Of a stretch of 64,000 nucleotides of DNA, positions 1 to 9,514 are shown one piece after another. The notes under the pieces were generated by a model. The model did not search any database. It was not told the origin of the DNA and was given only the letters and a program-made list of their open reading frames with translations. How positions within the stretch are numbered: the stretch's first letter is position 1; every line of letters starts with the position of its first letter. The DNA lies in NCBI GenBank assembly GCA_036435485.1, contig CM071599.1, positions 3,746,803 to 3,810,802 on the forward strand, given 5' to 3'. Made by a program: the position numbers and the translations under genes. The DNA comes from Saposhnikovia divaricata. Lineage: Eukaryota; Streptophyta; Magnoliopsida; Apiales; Apiaceae.

Positions 1-1648
1 AAAGGAAAAAGCAAAGAAACTTTAATTATTCCATCCCTCATCCACTGAACCAATCATGTAGCATAGCCCCCACCTATATTTTACCTGGTTCATGGCCTAC
101 CAATCATTATAGCCTTTTGAAATTTAAGGACCCCAAAACAAATTGCATTCATTCTTGCTACTGCTAAGGTAATGAAGCTTTTGATTTCACCGTGACTTTA
201 CTATGTAATTTGAGGGGAAAAAAGGACTCAGAAAGTGGATATCTATATTCTGTTGCAATCAGCATCATATGAAGATAGAATATAAATTTAATGTTAAACA
301 ATGCAACATACATGTATAAAATGTAATACCCTTCTGGAGGCAACAAAGTCGCAAGCTTTAGAAGGAAAAAAACTTATCGGAAAAGATTAAACTAGGAAGA
401 ATCAACAGGTACACACTAGAAAACTGATCATATTTTAATTTTGTTACATCTCCCCTACAGATGCAGAAAAGAAAGAATAGCCTAAACCACAAAGAGTAAA
501 GCAACATGGAGATTGACAGTTTAATTGCAAAACCAATTAATAAATTGTATGTAACTAAGGCCACATAAGCAGAACAGCCAAATTATGGAGCAAGAAGTAA
601 GACAAAGAGGAACTAATAATTGATGAAAGAGAGAGCTGATTGCAAGTTCTTATTATAACTTATCTCCTTCAATTTTTTCTACATACAAGGCAAAGGGTGA
701 AAAGTCAGGGCACCATGATACAAACTGTATCAGACAGTAATGCAGATATTTAGAATATCAAAAGATATAAAATGGCTGATCCAGCTAATTGCTGGGGCAA
801 CAAGGGATTTAATAAATACAGCAAAAAATGTTGATGCACAACAACTGAAACAGAGAAAGAAACCAAAAGAAGGCACTACAATTTATGACAGCCAAAAAGA
901 ATACATGAAAAGAAATATGTAACAACTACAACACACAACCCAAAACACCTCATATATACCAAGGTAGTACGGTAAATTGTAAAGAGAAGCAAGAAAGCAT
1001 ATTTATCGCATCTTTTATCTCATCATATATTATAAAATTTACTTTATAAGCTCTCAGCTACTCCTAATATCAAAAGGGATTAACATTATTATATTGTTTC
1101 AAAAGATAAAGAATTATCAAATCTAGACAACACGTAGTTCAATAGAAAGATTGTAAATCATGGAAGATTCAAAAAGCAAAGAAATCAAAATGCATGAACT
1201 CTATACCACATGTAATTCAATACAAAGCGTCAAAGCCACACAAATACTTGAGCATGTTACATAACAATTACTACACAAAAACCAGAAGTAAACATTTCAA
1301 TTTACTACAATTTCTAGAGAACAAAGGACTAAAAAATTCCTAAAAATATTAGTTCAAAGAACAACAAGATCAATTTTTTACGGCTAAAAACAGATTTTTA
1401 ACAAAAAATATAAATAAAACTAATTACAAATTTAAAGACTTCAACAAAAGATACCAACTACACATACATTTACAGCACATGCAAATATCATAAAAACCCA
1501 GATGTAAACATTTTGATCATACCACAAAATCAAGAGACCAAAGGTACAAAAATCCAAGAAATCATTTCATAACAAGATCAATTTTTAAGGCTAAACATAA
1601 CATAAATAAAAAAAAAACACAATAAATATAAATATAAATTTAACCCAC
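1..1648 (-). other. intron 1 of the KRP gene (runs off the left edge)
   Basis: AT-rich sequence downstream of the KRP exon 1 donor. I looked on the minus strand for the C-terminal KRP block (FF...EKYNF...RYEW-like) and did not find it, so the intron is at least 1.6 kb long or the gene is rearranged. Short open frames at 164-346, 358-564 and 740-922 have no recognisable content. A degenerate direct repeat of roughly 210 bp occupies about 1255-1600. Confidence 0.6.
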
Positions 1649-1983
1649 CTTTCTCTAGCATCAAAATCCACCATATTTTCCCCAAAAGAGCCTTCAATTG
1701 GACCCTCCACGTCATCTTTGACCTCTTTCTGACTCTCCTCAGCACAACCCGGCCCGAAATGACCCGACCCATCTCCCAATCTTGACCTAAAATTAGGGTT
1801 TTGCCTTCTGGGTCTCTTCAAATCAGCCCCAATTACAATTTTCTCAAGGCGACGGCTCCGTAGCTGAAGATAATCAGATGGGGTTTGCAAAGCTAGGGTT
1901 TTGGCTCGAGTGCGTACACCAAGAGGGGAATTGTGTTGGGTTGGTTCGTGTTTTGTGTTTGATTTTCGTAAGTACTTGCCCAT
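1649..1983 (-). CDS. KRP: KRP/ICK cyclin-dependent kinase inhibitor, first coding exon (partial gene)
   Basis: The exon encodes 111 codons plus two bases from an ATG at 1983. The N-terminus MGKYLRK, the block LGVRTRAKTLALQ (about residues 21-33) and the block YLQLRSRRLEK (about 38-48) are the N-terminal motifs of plant ICK/KRP proteins. These nuclear proteins bind CDKA/cyclin D complexes and restrain cell-cycle entry. The exon ends with DFDARER-type sequence, where family members continue into a Ser/Thr-rich linker, and a consensus donor AG|GTGGGT lies at 1648-1647. Beyond it the frame runs into hydrophobic AT-rich sequence typical of an intron. The C-terminal CDK/cyclin-binding region is not found in 1-1648, so the other exons should lie beyond the left edge. 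The KRP subgroup number cannot be assigned from the N-terminus. Family assignment is confident; expression is not testable here. Confidence 0.9.
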
Positions 1984-2150
1984 TTTGGTGATCTGGGGTT
2001 TAATTTTTCATCAAGATTGAGGTGGGTTTTGGGGGTGGTACACAGAGGAGACGGGGTGGAGTGGTTTGGCGTAGAGAGAGAGTAAGTGTGTGTTTTTAGT
2101 GTGTGTACCCAGAGAGAGAGAGAGAGAGAGAGAAAATGACAGTTTATGAG
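1984..2150 (-). promoter_or_regulatory. 5' leader / proximal promoter of the KRP gene with (GA/TC)n microsatellite
   Basis: Immediately upstream of the KRP ATG on the minus strand. It contains a (GA)n run at 2111-2133, which reads (TC)n in the sense direction; CT-rich tracts are common in plant 5' UTRs and core promoters. A less regular GA-rich stretch lies at 2073-2082. No clear TATA box was picked out, and the transcription start is unknown. Confidence 0.45.
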
Positions 2151-3241
2151 GGGATGTACGCTACTTTACAAATTCTTGTAGTAAGATAGCAATGTAGCAC
2201 CACAGTCTTGGACAAAAATAATTAATGACAAATATTTTATATTTTAACTGTCATTCTGTGCTTGAGAGATATTTGAATTTTTAACGTAGCATATTATATT
2301 TGAATCGAGCTGAGTCGAACATAAAATTAAATCAAATTAAGTATTTACTATAAGAGTTCGAATTATTTAATAAACAAATTTAGTTAAGTTATTAATTTAA
2401 ATTAACGGGTATGAATTTTTGATTGAACTTGATTCATTTAATAAACGAGACAAGTCGGGTTTAGTTGTAAACGAAATGAACTGATTTCACTCAAGAATTT
2501 ATTAATAAAATAATTAAAAATTTAAAAATAATCAAAGAAGTAATTTTCAATATTTAAATAATGAAAATTAATATTAATAATTTCTTATTTGAAAACATAT
2601 ATGAGTTCGTGCTCAAATTGTGTCGGATTTATGAGTTTGAGTCAGTTTATAATCAAGCTTCACATACAGTTTGTTTAACTAGATGAATTCGTATTTGTGT
2701 TCGATCTCGACTTATATACGAATTTGAGCCGAATCAAGTTTTTTTGAACGGGTTTGAGTTGGAGCTGAGCAACCCGATTCAAATTACAACCCTATATGCA
2801 TTTTATGATATAGTATATAAATTTATGTTTTAATAAAAAAACGTTTAATTTAAATTTAAATTTAAATTAATTTCATATAAACATTTAAACATAATTATTA
2901 CGATTCATTGAGATTTTTTTTATTTTTTTTTTTGAAACTCGATTCGTTGAGATATTAATGTTTTCGTTTTGTTCGGAAAGAAAAGAAGAGTTTGAGATAT
3001 TGATTATTTGTACTGTACTGTGCTTTCCTGTATAACTATCCTCAAATGTCAAGGGTACAACATTGGATTCTCTCTTTCAGTGGCCACACGGAAAGTAGTA
3101 CTCCTATTTTCTGACTCATTTTAATATTTACTACTGTAATTTTCTTACATTTGAACTACCCAAACAGGGTCCCACCCATATCTCATCTTTTATGTCATTT
3201 GTTTATTTATACTTTCTTCCTTCTAATATTTATACTTATTT
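2151..3241. other. AT-rich intergenic DNA with degenerate transposon-like motifs
   Basis: No gene is visible. Between about 2290 and 2800 the motif family GAGCTGAGTCGAAC / GGAGCTGAGCAACCCG recurs in both senses, and the right part ends in AATTACAACCCTAT. That composition is common in decayed hAT-type MITEs of plants. The ends are too degraded to fix borders or a TSD. Confidence 0.3.
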
Positions 3242-3244
3242 TAA

Positions 3245-3636
3245 AAGCAAGTCCAAATGTCCAATGCAATACTATCCTTGGTACTATTGTTATATTATAG
3301 CACCAAGTGCTAAAAAACTCATCTCCAAAGGGATGCTATAGTTTGATGCATCCTTGGTGCTATTGCTATATTATGCATCCTTGGTGCTAAATTTGAAACC
3401 AATGATGCATTTATGCATCCATGCCACATCATCATTTAACTAAAATGAGATGAGTTTGTTGAGAATATTCAATAGAAGTTAAAAAAGTTAGTAAAAGTTA
3501 AAAGAGTTAGTTAAATTTGAAACTAGTTATAGAACTAGTTTGGAGAGTGAGTTTTATTTTAGCACCAAAATTCACTTTTTGATTCTATATTATAGCAATA
3601 GCAATAGCAATTTAGCATCTAGCATTGGACTTGCTC
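3245..3636. mobile_element. Tourist-like (PIF/Harbinger-type) MITE, 392 bp, TSD TAA
   Basis: The termini are inverted repeats: AAGCAAGTCCAA at the left and GAGCAAGTCCAA read inward from the right. The subterminal TACTATTGTTATATTATAG on the left matches TGCTATTGCTATAATATAG on the right in inverted sense. The trinucleotide TAA flanks both sides (3242-3244 and 3637-3639), the TSD form of PIF/Harbinger elements. It has no coding capacity, as expected for a MITE. Superfamily assignment rests on TSD length and TIR shape only. Confidence 0.65.
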
Positions 3637-3908
3637 TAACACGTATTTTAATGGACTGGATTAAGATACTTGTATCTATATTTTTACATAAAATAAAAAA
3701 ATCAGAAAAATTTATTTAAAAGGATCTCAATCGAATACATTAAAATACGTGAAAAAATCAAAAAATTCTATAGGAAATTGATAATAAGCTCCATGAATTG
3801 ATATTTAAGCTCCAATTAATATGTACTCCCTCCGTTTCACCCATTTTTTTATAGTTTTTTTCACTGCTCGGCACGCATTTTAAGGCTCCTAAAAAGTATA
3901 GTTCCATA

Positions 3909-4481
3909 TGATACGGAACGTGATGTTCTCGTAATACTATGTAGTAAAGACAAATATAAAGTAAACTCTGAATCTCCAAAGATGGAGAAACAAAACTCTA
4001 ACTCTGAATCTCCGAATGGAGAAACAAAACTCAAACTCTGAATTCACTCCTGAATTCGATTCTCAAAGATACCGAATAGCCAAAATTTTATTATCAATAT
4101 CTGTCCCAAAAAGATTACAAGACGAGAGTATATATAGGCTAAATAAATAACCTTATCCAGGTTGGAATCCAAAAAGGAATTCAAGAGCAGCTAGAATTTA
4201 GCTAATACCTGAACCCAACTAGGAAACCATTAAAATCCTGGTCTAGCTTGAAATATAAAATCCTAAGCGGTTAAAACAAGAAAAACCCTTTCAAGTGAAA
4301 GGCAAAAACTTGCAAGCCAAATATCTACTTTATCAATAAAGTCCATAAACAGTTGGACTTATTGTTAATAAACTAAATAAATAGAATTCGTTTAACTAAT
4401 ACCTATAATATATTTTCTGAATACTAGATAGGAATAAAGTATATAATAACTCTATTTTACTTCCACTTCTATTCCTCATCA
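3909..4481 (-). repeat. 3' LTR of the gypsy-type element
   Basis: 573-bp direct repeat of 5650-6222, TG...CA on the plus strand. The minus-strand sense contains a TATA-box-like CTATATATACTC (plus 4129-4136). It differs from the other LTR at four positions. The element's open gag frame runs into this LTR. Confidence 0.93.
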
Positions 4482-5418
4482 TTCTCCCTTTGTTGGAAAA
4501 AACTCGCCCACGAGTTTTGTAGAACGCAATGATTACCATGCACGACTTAGATGGATTCAGAAAATAAAATTCGCACATCTTCAAAAATGACGGAGGTGCA
4601 AAGAACTGTGAAAACATGCATTTAGGTGAAGGCGGCTTAATCAAGGATTCTGGAATTATAAAGTCAATATGTTCGACCTCGATGAAATCATCAATTTGTT
4701 TTTCTCGAACAAGGAAAACTTTCTCCACATTAGATTCTTCAACTTTATCAACATCAAGAATCCCTCTACTCTCGTGCTCTACACAACTTAAAGATTGTGG
4801 TATGATCACATTATCGATATCTGATTGATTTTTTACATGTGTATCTTCAACTTGAACAATATCCCTTTCAACTTCATTACTCTTGACAACTTTATCTTGT
4901 GTGTATTCTTTTGGACCAAAACGATTATTCAATTGCCTTTTCATCTCAGTCCAAGTTGTGATCCTAGGAGCCTCTTCCCTCATGAGCTTGAACTTCAAAT
5001 TGTCAAACCATGCAGATGCATATCTTGTTAGCTTCATGTTTGCAATTTTATAAGACTTTTGATCATCGTAGCCTTTGTAATCAAAAAAAAATTCCATGTG
5101 ATCCACCCATTCTAAGAAATCATCGGCATTACCAGCCCCACTAAATTCTCGTACATACCACTTCAAACTTGTATCATCATAATCATTAGTAGTTGGTCGA
5201 GGGTTTCTTATAAAGCTACCGCGAAGAGTTGTATTTTCCACCGCTGTAAAAACCCTCTCAATCCTCTCGTTTGTAGCTCGTAAATCCTCAATCTTATCGT
5301 TTGTAGCTCGTAAACTTGCCTTGATCTCTGCTTGCTGCTCTGCCATATAAGCAATATGCTCAGTAATATTTTTAAGAGTCAACTTCAAGAAATCTCCATC
5401 TGATCCTTCCCCTGCCAT
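4396..5418 (-). pseudogene. Gag-like remnant (Retrotrans_gag domain) of the gypsy-type element
   Basis: Open frame of about 340 codons from the ATG at 5418 (MAGEGSDGDF); the frame is open a few codons further up, but without an ATG. Residues about 15-55 form a coiled-coil-like helix with a repeated LRATN..I segment. Residues about 80-180 carry the Ty3/gypsy Gag core (WYVREFSG, DFLEWVDHME, YASAWFDNL, TWTEMKRQLNNRFGP). After NRFGPKEYTQ the reading jumps to acidic sequence and then to the RTRGRVFSNKG-type tail usually found near the 3' end of full gypsy elements, so the whole pol region appears deleted. No zinc knuckle is present. The frame continues into the 3' LTR. Protein function is doubtful. 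Confidence 0.75.
4482..4491 (-). other. Polypurine tract of the gypsy-type element
   Basis: The minus strand reads AAAGGGAGAA directly before the 3' LTR TG, the expected plus-strand primer position. Confidence 0.7.
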
Positions 5419-5464
5419 TAACGTGCAACCATACAAACCCAAGAACTAATATACCAAATTCAAA

Positions 5465-5573
5465 GACTTGACGTGAACAGTGCCGATGAAAAGTACCGTG
5501 AACAGTGCCGATGAATAATCGCGTGAACAGTGCCAATGAACAGTACCGTGAACAGTACCCGTGAACAGTAACT
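5465..5573 (-). repeat. Short tandem repeats in the retrotransposon leader
   Basis: Five degenerate copies of CGTGAACAGT(G/A)CC, spaced about 18-25 bp, lie in the untranslated leader between primer-binding site and gag. They explain the spurious Cys/His/Arg-rich open frames here. Confidence 0.7.
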
Positions 5574-5632
5574 TTTTTTTTTTGTGAAAACTCTAGATCT
5601 CCCAACAATTAAGAAATTGATGGAGAAACCTT

Positions 5633-5646
5633 GGCTCTTGATACCA
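5633..5646 (-). other. Primer-binding site (initiator Met tRNA type)
   Basis: On the minus strand, three bases after the 5' LTR, the sequence reads TGGTATCAAGAGCC. This matches the plant tRNA-iMet primer site TGGTATCAGAGC with one inserted A. Confidence 0.75.
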
Positions 5647-5649
5647 AAT

Positions 5650-6222
5650 TGATACGGAACGTGATGTTCTCGTAATAATATGTAGTAAAGACAAATATAA
5701 AGTAAACTCTGAATCTCCAAAGATGGAGAAACAAAACTCTAACTCTGAATCTCCGAATGGAGAAACAAAACTCAAACTCTGAATTCACTCCTGAATTCGA
5801 TTCTCAAAGCTACCGAATAGCCAAAATTTTATTATCAATATCTGTCCCCAAAAGATTACAAGACGAGAGTATATATAGGCTAAATAAATAACCTTATCCA
5901 GGTTGGAATCCAAAAAGGAATTCAAGAGCAGCTAGAATTTAGCTAATACCTGAACCCAACTAGGAAACCATTAAAATCCTGGTCTAGCTTGAAATATAAA
6001 ATCCTAAGCGGTTAAAACAAGAAAAACCCTTTCAAGTGAAAGGTAAAAACTTGCAAGCCAAATATCTACTTTATCAATAAAGTCCATAAACAGTTGGACT
6101 TATTGTTAATAAACTAAATAAATAGAATTCGTTTAACTAATACCTATAATATATTTTCTGAATACTAGATAGGAATAAAGTATATAATAACTCTATTTTA
6201 CTTCCACTTCTATTCCTCATCA
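5650..6222 (-). repeat. 5' LTR of the gypsy-type element
   Basis: 573-bp copy carrying the promoter for minus-strand transcription. The TATA-like box lies at plus 5870-5877. The outer edge abuts the TSD CCATA (6223-6227); the inner edge abuts the primer-binding site. Confidence 0.93.
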
Positions 6223-6394
6223 CCATAACTTATTTTTAAAATTTCTTTTTTTTATAAAAATTTAACATACCTTTTTTTATACATAAAAAGAAAATTTGAA
6301 AAATAAGTTATGAAACCATCATTAAAATGCATCTTAAATAATGCGTGCCACGCCTGTCCCCTAATGATAACAATTCGCCGGGACTGAGAGAGTA

Positions 6395-7120
6395 ATTACA
6401 TAACTACCCATAATAAAAAAAATTAGTCAAATTCATTATTTAAAAATCATGGATAATAACGTAATTAAAATATCTAAATATTGAAGTTGGAGCTTAAATA
6501 GTGAAAATAGGAACTTATTTATCAATTCCCAAATTGCGACGGAGGTAGTATTTTTAAAGAAATCATCTCACTTGTTTACGATGTTTTACATTTTTTTTTT
6601 GATAATTTAAACTAGCTTTCATTTATTTTCTGAATAGGGTTTAAATAACGTTTTTTCAAAAATTTGTATGAATTTGTTTTCGCTTAATCGATTAGACTTG
6701 AATTCATAAATCATTATATCTCTTAATATTTAGCCAAATAAATGAGTATATAATTAAGGAAGGGAAAAAAAACCCGATTCGATGGATACCTGATTTATAC
6801 TGATCCGACTGGATTTTACCGAACCCAATTTTTTGAATTTGGATTTTATTTTTAAACCCGAAAGATTTTGGATTTGGATTTTACGTGTACCGAACTGAAC
6901 CCGATCCGAAAACCCGAAATTCGATGTAAACCCGAAACCCGAAAAAACCCGACATATATTCTATACATATATATGGTATTATATAAATGTATATAATAAT
7001 AAGAATATTTTAATATTTTAATCTTAATAATTTCGTATTTCAAAATATACACACACATGTATATAGAGTTGCATTCCAGGAAGAACACATTATATAAACC
7101 ACATATTTAATATTTAATGT
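6395..7120. other. AT-rich intergenic DNA with AACCCGAA-type repeats
   Basis: No gene. From about 6770 to 6955 there are many degenerate AACCCGA units. Similar AACCCGA/ATCCAATCC sequence recurs at about 9215-9330, ending GTCATCCCTA. The two could be the ends of one decayed hAT-like element (about 6755-9374) into which the TA-flanked MITEs inserted, but no convincing TSD was found. Confidence 0.3.
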
Positions 7121-7124
7121 ATCC

Positions 7125-7390
7125 ATAAACAATTAAAATGCACCTTCATACATACTAACCCAAACCATTTTTTTATAAAAAAATATTTTTTGGATGAACA
7201 GTGGCACTGCCCCATCAGCAGGTGGTCTCCCAGTTGCTGGCGTGGCAGTGACACATGGCATGCCAAGACAGCATCTGCCACGTTAGCAAATTGGGGACCA
7301 CCTACTGACGTGGCATACAATGTTTATCCGAAAAGTATTTTTTTTTATCTAGTATGTGCGGGTGCATTTTAATTGTGTGGGTGCCCCTGA
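7125..7390. mobile_element. Foldback MITE with near-perfect central palindrome
   Basis: An imperfect palindrome of over 200 bp centred on TGGCATGCCA (7256-7265). Arms include CAGCAGGTGGTCTCCC against GGGGACCACCTACTG, and further out CAATTAAAATGCACC against GGTGCATTTTAATTG. The right flank carries GGTGCCCCTGACAGGGCC, also seen in the element at 8145-8526 (GGTGCCCCTAGCGGGGCC). This suggests the same family, with a right end near 7479 next to the TA run. It has no coding capacity. Confidence 0.55.
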
Positions 7391-7477
7391 CAGGGCCTTT
7401 AGATCATAATTGATTCAACGGTTTAGATTGATTTTTTTATTGTTCTTTATATAAAGGTGTTCTTCATGGAGCAATGA

Positions 7478-7479
<2 letters not shown>

Positions 7480-7563
<84 letters not shown>
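7480..7563. repeat. (TA)n microsatellite
   Basis: About 84 bp of almost pure TA with two GTATAT interruptions. It separates two foldback MITE copies. Confidence 0.95.
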
Positions 7564-8069
7564 GACTTTTGCTCAAATACAAACCAATCCTTAAATACAA
7601 ACTACAAAGTAACACTAGATTAATTATATTTCATTTATTCTAAGGTTTCCGCCAAGGGTACCTTCACAAAAAATTCTTAAAATAATTGGCTCTATCCACC
7701 AAAAAAAAAAAAAAACACTTGCCGTGGAAATGCGAAGCATTTAAGACAGTAAACGGATGAGTTAGGTAGTCATGAGGGCCGCAGGCCCTCGACACACCCG
7801 TCAATCGTCTATTGCCTTTACCATTGATTGCCATTCCTTACAACTTTAGAATGATAAAGGCGCGAAGCGCCGTACAAGAAGGTGCGAAGCACCGTTAACC
7901 AGTGAAATCCATTACCACGTCATCACGTGAACAGTGATTTTTTTTTTTTGCTGAATGGAGCCAATTATTTTAAAAACTTTTTGTATTGGGGTACCCCTAT
8001 TTTGATCATTAGATTAGCATGAAATATTGAATTAGTGTTTAGTTTGTAGTTTGTAGTAGAGTAGGACCC
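7564..8069. mobile_element. TA-flanked MITE copy 1 (left arm of a large inverted repeat)
   Basis: Runs from a GACTTTTGCTC end to a GAGTAGGACCC end, with (TA)n on both sides. Positions 7564-7925 are an inverted copy of 8605-8966 with few differences. It contains small GC-rich hairpins: AAATGCGAAGCATTT (7728-7742), GAGGGCCGCAGGCCCTC (7774-7790), GGCGCGAAGCGCC (7859-7871) and GGTGCGAAGCACC (7881-7893). Subterminal sequence (CCAATACAAAAAG, ATTGGCTC) is shared with the neighbouring copies. No open frame looks genuine. Confidence 0.6.
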
Positions 8070-8144
8070 TATATATATATATATATTAGTTTGTAGTTTG
8101 TAGTTAATTTTAGTTTGTAGTAGAGTAGGACCATATATATATAT
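8070..8144. repeat. TA runs and a 46-bp MITE-end fragment
   Basis: Two (TA)n runs (8070-8086 and 8133-8144) around 8087-8132, which is the reverse complement of the first 46 bp of the copy starting at 8543. Confidence 0.7.
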
Positions 8145-8526
8145 AGGGTCTTGTTCTAATAGAAATTAACTTAAAATAGAAACTAGAAACTAAACCTAAA
8201 TTAAATATTTCAAGCTAATCTAATGACCAAATTAGGGGTACTCCAATACAAAAAACGTTTAAAATTATTGTCTCTATTCAACAAAAATATAAAAAAATAA
8301 AAAAATTTAAAAAAGTTACTGTTCACGTGATGACGTGGCACGTGAACAGTAACTTTTTTTTATATTTTTTTTTATTGTTTTTATATTTTTGTTGAATAGA
8401 GCCAAGAATTTTAAACGTTTTTTGTGAAGGTGCCCCTAGCGGGGCCATTAAAATAAATGAAATATAATTTATTTAGTGTAGGTTTCTAGTTTCTATTCTA
8501 AGGTTGATTTCTATTTGAACGCTAGC
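8145..8526. mobile_element. TA-flanked MITE copy 2, complete foldback
   Basis: Nearly palindromic 382-bp element with (TA)n on both sides. The left end begins GGGTCTTGTTCTAATAGAAA; the right end read inward begins GCTAGCGTTCAAATAGAAA. Arms continue through AAACTAGAAAC and AAAAACGTTTAAAATT to the centre GTTACTGTTCACGTG / CACGTGAACAGTAAC (8315-8353, nine-base loop). It sits at the centre of the larger inverted repeat formed by copies 1 and 3. Confidence 0.65.
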
Positions 8527-8542
8527 ATATATATATATATAT

Positions 8543-8964
8543 GGTCCTACTCTACTACAAACTAAAATTAACTACAAACTACAAACTACAAACTAAACAC
8601 TAATGACGTGGCAGTGGATTTCACTCGTTAACGGTGCTTCGCACCTTCTTGTACGGCGCTTCGCGCCTTTATCATTCTAAAGTTGTAAGGATTGACAATC
8701 AATGGTGAAGGCAATAGACGATTGACGGGTGTGTCGAGGGCCTGCGGCCCTCATGACTACCTAACTCATCCGTTTAATGTCTTAAATGCTTCGCATTTCC
8801 ACGGCAAGTTTTTTTTTTTTTTTTTTTTGGTGGATAGAGCCAATTATTTTAAGCATTTTTTTGTGAAGGTACCCTTGGCGGAAACCTTAGAATAAATGAA
8901 ATATAATTAATCTAGTGTTAGTTTGTAGTTTGTATTTAAGGATTGGTTTGTATTTGAGCAAAAG

Positions 8965-8966
<2 letters not shown>
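8543..8966. mobile_element. TA-flanked MITE copy 3 (right arm, inverted relative to copy 1)
   Basis: Starts GGTCCTACTCTACTAC and ends GTATTTGAGCAAAAGCC, flanked by TA runs (8527-8542 and 8967-8998). It is an inverted copy of copy 1 lacking roughly 110 bp of one subterminal part. It keeps the four GC-rich hairpins as GGTGCTTCGCACC (8633-8645), GGCGCTTCGCGCC (8655-8667), GAGGGCCTGCGGCCCTC (8736-8752) and AAATGCTTCGCATTT (8784-8798). Confidence 0.6.
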
Positions 8967-9000
<34 letters not shown>

Positions 9001-9500
9001 ATAAATATCAATCAAATAAATAAAATAATCATCCACATATATATATTTATATAAGTACATATATTCTTTAATTTTTCTTGTAGTTTTTAAATTTTATTTA
9101 TAATATTTCATATTTTTTATGCAACTAAATTATTTTTATATTTTAAATTTTAAATATATTTGTACTTTTATATTTTGCTTAATATGATTATTTTAATTAT
9201 TTTACTTTTTAGTTAAAAACCCAATTTAAACCCGAATTCAAACCGAAACCCGATAAAATTCGATGATTTGGATTGGATTGAATTTTGATTTTCAAATCTA
9301 AATACAAACCCGATCCAATCCGAAAACTTTGAATTTGACCAAAACCGAACTTGATCTAATCCTTGTCATCCCTATACATAAGGTAAAATGTGGGGGCACA
9401 TATCTATAATTTCAAAAGGAGCACGGAAGAAATCGCTCACGAATTTCGACGGGGGGTTTATTCACGCACATTCCGCTGCCAACGTCATTTACCCCACACT
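8967..9500. other. TA run and AT-rich spacer
   Basis: (TA)n at 8967-8998, then AT-rich sequence with AACCCGA units (9215-9330) and a TGTCATCCCTA end-like sequence near 9365-9375. An open frame at 9388-9687 has no recognisable content and straddles a repeat end, so it is not called a gene. Confidence 0.4.
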
Positions 9501-9514
9501 TGAGGACACCTTTT

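Larger units (their letters stand above)
3909..6222 (-). mobile_element. Non-autonomous Ty3/gypsy-type LTR retrotransposon with intact LTRs and TSD
   Basis: Complete element of 2314 bp. Two 573-bp direct LTRs begin TG and end CA, differ at four sites by eye (about 0.7%) and are flanked by a perfect 5-bp TSD CCATA (3904-3908 and 6223-6227). The interior is only 1168 bp and holds a gag fragment but no protease, reverse transcriptase or integrase. Orientation is minus: the primer-binding site adjoins the higher LTR and a purine tract adjoins the lower. It is a deletion derivative that would need proteins in trans. The high LTR identity points to recent movement. Confidence 0.92.
3826..6392. mobile_element. 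Stowaway-like MITE, split by an LTR retrotransposon
   Basis: The left end starts CTCCCTCCGTTTCACCC after TA (3824-3825). The right end, read inward, is CTCTCTCAGTCCCGGCG before TA (6393-6394). The arms stay homologous further in: both contain GGCACGCATT and CATAACTTATTTTT. TA target and CTCCCTCCGT-type termini are Stowaway (Tc1/mariner) hallmarks. Removing the retrotransposon at 3909-6222 leaves about 250 bp, a normal Stowaway size. Further sequences with inverted similarity lie outside (about 3775-3812 and 6480-6530, TTGGAGCTTAAAT-like), suggesting that the MITE itself sits in an older palindromic element. Confidence 0.6.

Noticed and set aside
358..922. Short open frames in the KRP intron (minus 358-564, plus 740-922)
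   Set aside because: AT-rich, no family resemblance; the C-terminal KRP motif was specifically looked for and not found.
7415..7615. Open frame with a long Tyr-Ile repeat
   Set aside because: It is simply translation of the (TA)n microsatellite.
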